This document shows positions 56,845 through 64,000 of a stretch of DNA of 64,000 nucleotides, piece after piece. Source of the DNA: Stromatinia cepivora (Eukaryota > Ascomycota > Leotiomycetes > Helotiales > Sclerotiniaceae); assembly GCA_014898415.1 (NCBI GenBank), contig RCTD01000025.1, forward strand, positions 558,001 to 622,000, read 5' to 3'. The translations under genes were made by a program, and so were the position numbers. The notes below the pieces were generated by a model, which saw only the letters and a program-made list of their open reading frames with translations, was not told where the DNA came from and searched no databases. Every line of letters starts with the position of its first letter. Within the stretch, counting starts at the first letter, position 1.

Positions 56845-57657
56845 ATGGCGGTGGTTACACTAGATCGATTCACATGTTTCCCTCAACTTCCTCCCGAGCT
56901 GCAGATGATAGTCTGGTCTTTTTGCCCTCTTGTTGGAAAGCAGACCATATATGTTGCAGAGTCAGAGGAAACAAATCTCCGCCGATTTAAAACCCGTGAC
57001 CCTACAGTCCCTGTTCCAAAGCTACTTGTAGAAGCTTTTCCGAGCGAAAGTTTTATCAGCATCAAGTACGTTATCCCCTCGCCCCTGCAAATCTGCAGAA
57101 GCTCCAGAAAAATGGCTCTTCAGCATTATCGACGAGTTCCCACTACATACGGCGACACTAAAGAGGGCTCAGCACCGTTTTACATAAATTCCGAACAGGA
57201 CTCAATTTTGTTCGATGTCGCAAGTGGTTTATGTATCAACCGACCGGCATTCTATTTCTGGTCTCTCGACGGTATAACTTTCTCCACCCACAACGGTGAG
57301 AGTCTCTGTGCTTCACTTGCCACTCCGTCCAACCATCAGCCGCCAAGTGTTGAAGACGCTCTATACATACTATCCAGGTTCCCTGATATCGAGCACCTGT
57401 ACTTTCTTGATTGCCCTTCTGGCCCCTTCTTTTGGGAAAGTCATAGTAATCGCTATATACAATGGATGAGCCAAGAAGAGTTAAAGACGGTAGTCGAAAA
57501 AAAGATAGAGTATTACTTGAGTCGGATATTGGCCGCAACAGTGTCCAGGTTGGCGGCAGATTTGACGGATGTGAAGGAATGCAGGGGTATATATAGGAGC
57601 AAATGGAAGATGCCACCCATAAGTTTCATTTCTTCCGAAGAATTCGATTGCCTCTGA
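56845..57657 (+). CDS. 2EXR-domain protein 4
   Basis: Single frame of 270 aa from the ATG at 56845 (MAVVTLDRFTCFPQLPPELQ). The core begins at once: RFTCFPQLPPELQMIVWSFC. YVIPSPLQICRSSRKMALQHY is the conserved CRxSR block, and APFYINSEQDSILFDVA the strand before the variable half. PSVEDALYILSRFPDIEHLY follows, as is common in the family where a 'distance to neighbour' helix precedes the C-terminal part. Ends EEFDCL. Intact. Same family as 2EXR 3, read divergently; sequence similarity outside the motifs is low, so the pair is not a recent tandem copy. Confidence 0.85.
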   Translation: MAVVTLDRFTCFPQLPPELQMIVWSFCPLVGKQTIYVAESEETNLRRFKTRDPTVPVPKLLVEAFPSESFISIKYVIPSPLQICRSSRKMALQHYRRVPTTYGDTKEGSAPFYINSEQDSILFDVASGLCINRPAFYFWSLDGITFSTHNGESLCASLATPSNHQPPSVEDALYILSRFPDIEHLYFLDCPSGPFFWESHSNRYIQWMSQEELKTVVEKKIEYYLSRILAATVSRLAADLTDVKECRGIYRSKWKMPPISFISSEEFDCL

Positions 57658-58393
57658 GACACGGAATATCGGAAAGGCGAGGCAGTTAAGGCTAGCACCA
57701 ATGACCTCCAATCATACCTTTCTTGATGTAGGACCTGAACTGACCATATTCATACAAATAGAGCTTGCGCCGAAAAGGTCAAATGTGGAGAATGAAAGAA
57801 TATACCGACGCCGGCCACATTATTTCAGATACTGTGAAAGAGGTAGGTCGAGAATACGTGCGTTCCGATAGCACACTGCAAAAAGGATTAGAAATCGAAA
57901 TTGAATAAATCACATTATAAAGGCTCCAAGTAGTTGAATTAGTAAAATAAACAATGGATTGAATTGTACTCCATTGGTATACAAAAAAACTAATAGAAAA
58001 ACAATTAATTATTCAAAAGAAAAAAAAAACAAAGTCCTTTTTTATATTTAACTATAAAGAGTTATATGATCATATAACTAAAAAACTAACCATGTATTAG
58101 GTTTCGATATTCCAACTCTCCCATAATACAAAAAGAATTTCTTTCCATCATAGTATCGGATATTATCAGTGGTTTTGGACCAATGCAGATTGAGAGACTT
58201 TAAAACAGAGGCTGAGAAAGACAAAGCTTGCCAGGAAGAGTTCCAGAATGTTGTACTCCCAGTTGCCAGGTAGTTTCATAGTATGAAAGTTTCAGCTTTT
58301 ACTACTTGTTTGGATTTGTACTGAGTGAAGTTAACATACAGAGTCTCTTCAAACCTTTTAGGCCAGATTTTTGTATACTACCAACAACTAAAC
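57658..58393. other. Intergenic, AT-rich toward the right
   Basis: 3' flank of 2EXR gene 4; A- and T-rich from about 57890. No gene recognised. Confidence 0.45.
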
Positions 58394-58396
58394 TAA

Positions 58397-59041
58397 GGGC
58401 TCTTTCGGCTGCCAAAATCCGGCGTTATCTGTTGAATATTCTGCTCTTTTTTTGTATAGCAGATTCCACTTTTTCAGGACTTCGTTGATATTTTCGATGG
58501 ATCTGAATTCCGTTATTATCTCTTTCGTTTATGTAATTTGTTATGAAAACTATCAAATCTATAGAATTCATTGAATTTTTTTTAAAAAAATGAAAATTTT
58601 AACCTTTTGGAATTTTGTTATTATGATCTGAATAATTAGATTTAAATAAAGGTAAAAATAACTTCAAATTAAAATCAATTATTTTTGAACCTTATTCTTT
58701 CGTAATTTATAACTTCAGAATATATCTATTAAAACTTTAGACTTTCAAATCTATAATAGTTTATAAAAAAATAGATTCAACCAAAAAAAAATCAAAGCAT
58801 TTTTTTTGTATTCATTGTTTTGAATCTATATTTATATAAATTCATTAAATAAAAGATTTTTTGACAGATTATATAATTTTAAATTTTAATTCGTTTTATC
58901 TTTTTTATTCGGATTCTGTTCAAATATACATTTTTCAATGGATTCCGCTTTTTTATTGCTAAACGAATTTCACAAAAAAAAAAGAATTATTTTATGGAAA
59001 AGAACAGATCATCCAATGGATTATGGCAGTCGAAAGAGCCC
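58397..59041. mobile_element. PIF/Harbinger-like MITE 2 (645 bp)
   Basis: Ends GGGCTCTTTCGGCTGCCAAAATCC and, in reverse complement, GGGCTCTTTCGACTGCCATAATCC: inverted repeat of about 24 bp with two mismatches. Flanked by TAA (58394-58396 and 59042-59044). Very AT-rich inside, no coding capacity. TIR differs from MITE 1 (GGGTCCGTTCGG), so a separate family or subfamily. Confidence 0.85.
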
Positions 59042-59044
59042 TAA

Positions 59045-61895
59045 GGTCTTAATTGATTTCCATGGCTCTAATAGGAAAGTTATCGGTGATGGTCTTAATA
59101 TTTAGCTTTGGAATAATGTAAAAGACAATAAATTACTGGTCCAGATGAAAAGTCTGGACAGTGGTCAATTCCCCTCTATATTGGGGCAAGAACAATGCTA
59201 CTATGACATTACGTAGTCATTGTATTATTTCAAGAACCCGACGTAGAGCTCATTATCAGGCTCATTTCCCTAGACAGCTTTTAGAAACTTGACTCGAGAA
59301 AAACAATGTTAGGGATTCAATTATCGGGATAATGTCCTGTATCTTTGTTATCGGGATGCGTTTTCTCGCATTGAAAACCTAGGAATCCTGAGAAGAACTT
59401 CCATTATGAATAAGCGGATGTTGACTCCAGAACTCGCTTTGCCAGATTACTTCAGTAGGCTGCTGAATCATGGAGACCCGAATATTATCTCACCCAAGAT
59501 ATAGAGACGAAAGTTTGATAGTTTGATTGTTTGGCGGAGGATCAAGAAATTATTTTGAAATCAAAGTTATTAAAAATCAGATATATCTTAGGAAACTGAA
59601 AGATTTTAGGCTCTGACAGAAACAGCTTTCAGCTGTCATTTTTGACATTTGAAAAAAAAAAAAAAAAAAAACGGCTCCCCATTGGAGAAGAACGTGTAAG
59701 TGATAAGATCATTCATTTTATATAGTATACTGAACATGAGAAGGTTAAACCACTTGATTCCAGGACTAAAATGCCATCATTTTGATGGTTCATTCGAAGA
59801 TAAAAAGTCATCGCTAGGATGACTCACAAGATGTTTTTCGTATTTTTAGTCAGTCAAAAAGTACAAAAGTATTCTCCATCATCTACATGAGAATTTTAGT
59901 GAAAATTCGATCCTTGTACAAATTCAACAAGTATTTACTAAACTTCTAGAGAAAAATTGCGTTGATATCACAGACTCATTTGGAGTTCAAAGATGCTTTA
60001 CCGAATGTTTAAGGGGTAATGATGACTAAGCAAAACGACCTTTACACTGAAATTATTCCACGATGGGAAGATCTATCTTTTGAGACCATGATCGTGGATT
60101 ACAAAAATATTTTTCAATCATTAAATTCATGCTCCAAGTGCCTAGTCCTTCCGTACGTAGTACTAAGCTATATGTTCCAGGACATTTGCTTGCAAAGGCA
60201 GCAACCATCTGACTGTTTTCCCATCATTGAATTTGACTCTAGCCACAAAACTTGTATGTCTCTGTGTCCTTTCGAGCAACCAAATGAGCTTAGACTGGAA
60301 TAATAAATGAAGCAAGTAGCAACGCGTTGCCTTCCTCGAATGAACCAATTCCCGGAGATATTGCTGCATGAGACTTGTGATGGCCTTTATACGATGATAT
60401 ATAGCATTGCATATTGTATGTAAGATCGGACAAAAATTCTGAAGGTATAGGATTAAAGCAAGGTCTGAAGCTGATAAGGTGAGTGTGGAACAAAGTACAT
60501 AGTCATGCTGATACAATATGATGGTGGGGGTGTGCTTCTTCAGCGAAGTGGTGGAAAAGTCGGAAATCTACCATATCAAGATGCAGCCTATGCTTTAGAT
60601 AGAGAAAAGCATCCGTGGTTTATTGTAACTAGATGAATTCTTGGTCATTCAAGATATTACAGGACGTAATTTTTGTGAAAGAAAAATCTCGGTCACATGA
60701 CCTGTGATCCATACCTCACTTTCAACGTTACTTCAACTGAACTTAGCCTCTAAAATTCATTTTCTTCAACCAAACCACACTATACTTCCCAGCTAGAGAT
60801 TGTTGTCAGTTTTACAAGATCTTTTTCGATGAACACTTCAATGGAAACTTCCAAGAGGGACTGAAAGCATGATATCAGCAAGATTAATCCAGAATGTGCT
60901 TGCTGATGAATCATTAGCTCAATACATCAAACATACTACGATCAAACCGCAAAATCTTCATTGTTTTCCTTATAACTATTCCAATCCCATTCTAGCGTTG
61001 GAAATTGTAGATGTATCTTCTCCAATGCTTGCTTTCATGTATAGTCTGACGTCTAGTTGACCTCCAAACAGATCTGCCTTTAGGAAGCTCATTTGAGTCA
61101 CGTGTTGTGTTGTGTACTTATTTTTCCAGTACCTGTTCTGTCAAACTTGTATAAGGAATCCAGATGCATACCTATGATTCACAAAAGTATATCATGAAAA
61201 GTTTTCTCGAGGCTTAGGTGCCTTGCTTTTAATTTTGAACAATGACAAAATCAGTCACGTGGAACTACCTCCGTGTCTTCTTTCAAAGAAGTAACATCTA
61301 CATATCTTGATCAATATATATATATTGATTTCAATAGTAAAATAGATAGCTCATGTGCCTATTTAGGTAGTATTGATCTTCTTGATGAGTCTTTCAGAGA
61401 TAGAAAATTGGTCTTCCTCAAAGATTTTTCATAGTTGAATTCAAAGTACAAATGAGAAAGATGGGACAAATGATGGGAAGGTCCGAGCTCTTAAATCCCA
61501 AATTGTTTACTCCCACAATTCTACCTTTTGGTAATCTCCCTTCATGATTTCATACATTCTTGAGATTCGAGAAAACCAAGGTTTTGCACCAATTTGCACT
61601 ATCAATTCGTCCTTCTAGCCTTTCTATGTATCCTGCACAATAATTCTTCGAACTCCAGTATTTTCGGAATCCAGAAATACTCTTCCATTGTATTACAGCG
61701 TCCTCAAAACATTAAATCTCGAGAAGCTCTTTTTGCACCTTGTCTCCCTGTCTCCTACAGTGTTAAGTTAGCGGTCAAACTTGGGTCTGAATTCATTCTC
61801 AATCTTGTGTATCAAGATTATCGAGTTCGTTTTAGACAGAATAACATACCGGCTTGATACATGTAAGTCTCTAAAAATCAGATCTCTCTCTATCG
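59045..61895. other. 2.85-kb gene-free stretch
   Basis: Frames of up to 117 codons (60163-60516 minus, 60019-60303 plus) show no motif. A run of 20 A lies at 59652-59671. A TATATATATTGAT patch at about 61313 is simple sequence. Nothing convincing. Confidence 0.45.
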
Positions 61896-62642
61896 ATGGA
61901 AATACTCACATTTTCAGTTGGCAGCATGGATTCCAAACTGTCTTCGAAGCAACCTGAGCTCGCAAAGGAGAGTTCATTGACTATTAAAGACCTTCCATTA
62001 GAGCTAAGCCGAATGATATGGGAGTCAACATTAACCAACAACCGAATTATAACTATCTACTGGGCGCACACCAGCCATCGCGATCTGGGTAAACGTTGCC
62101 TTGCTAAAGATTTCCACGCATCCTATGAGAACGTCGAAGCCCTGACGGTATCCTCACAGTCACGCGCAATTGCACACAAAGAGTATAGATTATGCTTCGG
62201 CAATGATATGCAGAACCCCATATACTTCAATCGCGATCGGGATATCCTCAAGTTCACCAGCCTAACATTTGCGGAAATCGTCCACTATCCTGGCAACAAC
62301 GTATGGAGCAATGACAACATTCGAGCTGCTAATGTCAAGCGGATCGCGATCGATATGGAGAACGATCCAAATATGGCAATGGATACAAGCACCTCATTGG
62401 AATTGACCTTGTTGAGATGGGCTACTTTGAGGTTTTGCACACTGGAACAAATATTTATCCAGCCAGTCTTTGCATTTGATTCGTTATGTGAAACGGTATT
62501 CCGCGCTCGATTTCAAAAAGTTATGCGAGATTATCAGGAGGTGTTTGACCCACTTCGGCATGGACAGGAGTATAGAATTCCCGAAATATTCTTGGTTTGT
62601 CTCCAGTGCGATCCGAATCTCTCGAAAGCAGCACAGCGTTGA
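61896..62642 (+). CDS. 2EXR-domain protein 5
   Basis: 248 codons from the ATG at 61896; the second ATG at 61926 (MDSKLSSKQPELAKESSLTI) looks the better start, since the ten codons before it include a splice-acceptor-like TTTTCAG. Core: LTIKDLPLELSRMIWESTLT, RIITIYWAH, then the conserved block VSSQSRAIAHKEYRLCF, and MQNPIYFNRDRDILKF, the best match of all copies to the YFNxxxDxLxF strand. AANVKRIAIDMEND starts the second half, and the frame ends SKAAQR. Intact. Phe at the usual first position of the domain is replaced by Ile-Lys-Asp. Confidence 0.82.
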   Translation: MEILTFSVGSMDSKLSSKQPELAKESSLTIKDLPLELSRMIWESTLTNNRIITIYWAHTSHRDLGKRCLAKDFHASYENVEALTVSSQSRAIAHKEYRLCFGNDMQNPIYFNRDRDILKFTSLTFAEIVHYPGNNVWSNDNIRAANVKRIAIDMENDPNMAMDTSTSLELTLLRWATLRFCTLEQIFIQPVFAFDSLCETVFRARFQKVMRDYQEVFDPLRHGQEYRIPEIFLVCLQCDPNLSKAAQR

Positions 62643-63017
62643 GAACATGTGCCGTGGATATATCGGTGTTGCTAGCTAGCATGGAAGGGCTTAATTTATT
62701 GGGAAGTTGTTTTATATTGAATTCCAAAGTGACACTGGAAAGGATGGGGTTTATTCTGGAACGGCGAAGTGTACATAACTGGTTCTTCAGATGTACTATC
62801 GGTTGTCTGTTAAGAGAGTTAGTAGTTCATAGATGCATTGCCGGCATCCTAGAATTGGTTCATAGTAGTACGGCAGAGAAATCTTGATTCACTCTTCCTG
62901 TCGCTTCTTCCTTTTGCCGTACTAAGTTCTACAACTATCTCTAATTATGAACCTATTTAATCCTCTGTATGTCACCTCCTCAACATCCTAAGTTCTAAAC
63001 AGCAACATTACTTCAAA
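62643..63017. other. Spacer between 2EXR copies
   Basis: 375 bp; a plus frame overlapping the end of 2EXR gene 5 continues here without a motif. Confidence 0.45.
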
Positions 63018-63360
63018 ATGTCTACTACTCACCACTCAAGTTCTGACATATCAAAGTCTCCAGGAATTGGCTGCACCGGAATCTTCGTCGGGGTCCCTCG
63101 CGAGGTAGATGACCAAATATGGTCGCACGTTCCAGCAATTTTAGGTCCCCGCTTGATCAAGATTGACCCTGATTTATCATGCAAAGGCCATCATTTGCAC
63201 ACATGGCTCACCGAAGAGAGACGATTCCACATCAACGTGATGAACTCTGGCGAAGCTCCAACTAATCATGATTCAAAGAAACCATCTACGAGCTCACATA
63301 TTTTGAGGCCGAGAGCAGAATCATGACATGGACAGTAAATCGGTATAATGGTGAAATCAT
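63018..63360 (+). pseudogene. 2EXR-domain fragment (copy 6), frameshifted
   Basis: Opens with ATG at 63018 (MSTTHHSSSDISKSPGIGCT) and the domain start IFVGVPREVDDQIWSHVPAI, LGPRLIKIDPD. At about 63270-63280 the frame changes: the first reads on to a stop at 63326, while another frame gives ETIYELTYFEAESRIMTWTV and NRYNGEIIG up to a GT donor-like site near 63362. The rest of the domain is missing. It has the same LGPRLIKI/PGPRLVRM pattern as copy 7 next to it, so the two look like a tandem duplication of which this one decayed. Confidence 0.65.
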
Positions 63361-63617
63361 AGGTAAGCTAATTGATTTAGCAGTGACGTGCAACTATGAG
63401 TCTCATTCCTTGTGAATTTTAAGATATTTTGGCTATGAATCGATTTTCTGCTATTCACTTTCTTTGTTCGCACGCCTTCTTTCATTGATCACATTTAAAA
63501 GCCAAACCAAAAATACCGAGCGAAAGTTGAGCTCAATCTTTGACATCTATACATGTCAATGCCTGGCAAATACAAAACAAACCAGCACCCCGAGCAAAAA
63601 AATTAAGATAGTGCTCC

Positions 63618-64000
63618 ATGGCTGCAGAGGGGGTTTGGCAGAACATTACTGCCTTGTTCTCCGGTCTGATCATCCGCGGCGATTCGAACATTCCTTCTGG
63701 CCTGTCAACCCCACGAACCTTTGAAGGATTCTCACGGCTCCCAGAAATGGTGCGAGTCAAAATCTGGAGGTATTCTCTACCTGGACCACGTCTTGTGCGC
63801 ATGGTTGGGTATTTTAGAAGCGAGAGGATACTATCTTCAGCATTGTCCCATCCTTTTCATCTTCTTCATGTGAACCATGAATCTCGCAAAGATGCTCTTA
63901 GGGAATACTGCGTTCTCCGAGACCTGTCTGTCGTTCCGGTATACATCAATCCAAAGATCGACCTTCTATGCTTCCTCGATTTTGATCAATTCCAAAAACT
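63618..64000 (+). CDS. 2EXR-domain protein 7, 3' part off the window
   Basis: Open from the ATG at 63618 (MAAEGVWQNITALFSGLIIR) to the window edge, 127 codons. Core: TFEGFSRLPEMVRVKIWRYS, LPGPRLVRMVGYF, then FHLLHVNHESRKDALREYCV (the conserved NHESR block) and VPVYINPKIDLLCFLDF, the YINPxxD strand. The order and spacing are textbook for the family. The C-terminal half cannot be seen. Sits 250 bp after the copy-6 fragment in the same direction. Confidence 0.82.
   Translation, partial: MAAEGVWQNITALFSGLIIRGDSNIPSGLSTPRTFEGFSRLPEMVRVKIWRYSLPGPRLVRMVGYFRSERILSSALSHPFHLLHVNHESRKDALREYCVLRDLSVVPVYINPKIDLLCFLDFDQFQK

Noticed and set aside
60019..60516. 94- and 117-codon frames in the right gene desert
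   Set aside because: Opposite strands overlapping, no motif, no splice model.

Overview
The window looks like a chromosome segment of a filamentous ascomycete (Pezizomycotina). Genes carry short introns of about 45-100 bp with GT...AG ends. The gene families are fungal: LaeA-like methyltransferase, HET, DUF3328/UstYa, 2EXR, PTH11-type rhodopsin domain and THN reductase. The very AT-rich islands are decayed transposons whose lesions are mostly C-to-T/G-to-A, as repeat-induced point mutation (RIP) leaves. A Leotiomycete, perhaps Sclerotiniaceae, is my inference from the overall feel of the proteins; no search was run.

Layout. 1-5.7 kb is a housekeeping block on the minus strand: aldose 1-epimerase (cut by the window edge), V-ATPase subunit B (seven exons, 517 aa) and HMG-CoA lyase (two exons, 376 aa). 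6.2-7.7 kb is a broken HET gene. 9.2-13.6 kb holds an eight-exon LaeA-like methyltransferase and a THN reductase of the DHN-melanin type. 14.6-17.4 kb holds a broken UstYa-family gene and a broken GNAT acetyltransferase. 17.7-25.1 kb is a transposon nest: a Tc1/mariner element split by a 5.7-kb Ty1/copia element and by a 309-bp solo LTR.

26.0-28.2 kb is the most interesting part. A small gene with a signal peptide and repeated 30-nt exons, each encoding one decapeptide with a Lys-Arg site, lies tail-to-tail with an intact UstYa-family (DUF3328) gene. That pairing is the hallmark of dikaritin-type fungal RiPP clusters, and the broken UstYa gene lies on the other side of the transposon nest. 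29.0-30.6 kb is a rhodopsin-domain gene killed by two CAA-to-TAA-type stops.

31.6-40.4 kb holds two further damaged GNAT paralogues around three intact or plausible genes: acetylornithine aminotransferase (ARG8), a hypothetical protein and an ACS-family MFS transporter. 40.5-44.0 kb is a 3.6-kb terminal-inverted-repeat element with a gag-only LTR element nested in it. 44.5-64 kb is gene-poor and carries seven 2EXR-domain genes or fragments, three MITEs (one hAT-like, two PIF/Harbinger-like) and one other pseudogene.

Taken together, the left end and the ARG8/MFS block look like conserved core, while 6-32 kb and 39-64 kb look like accessory, transposon-rich, fast-decaying chromosome. All coordinates and splice joins were worked out by eye. 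Functional names rest on recognised motifs, not on database searches.
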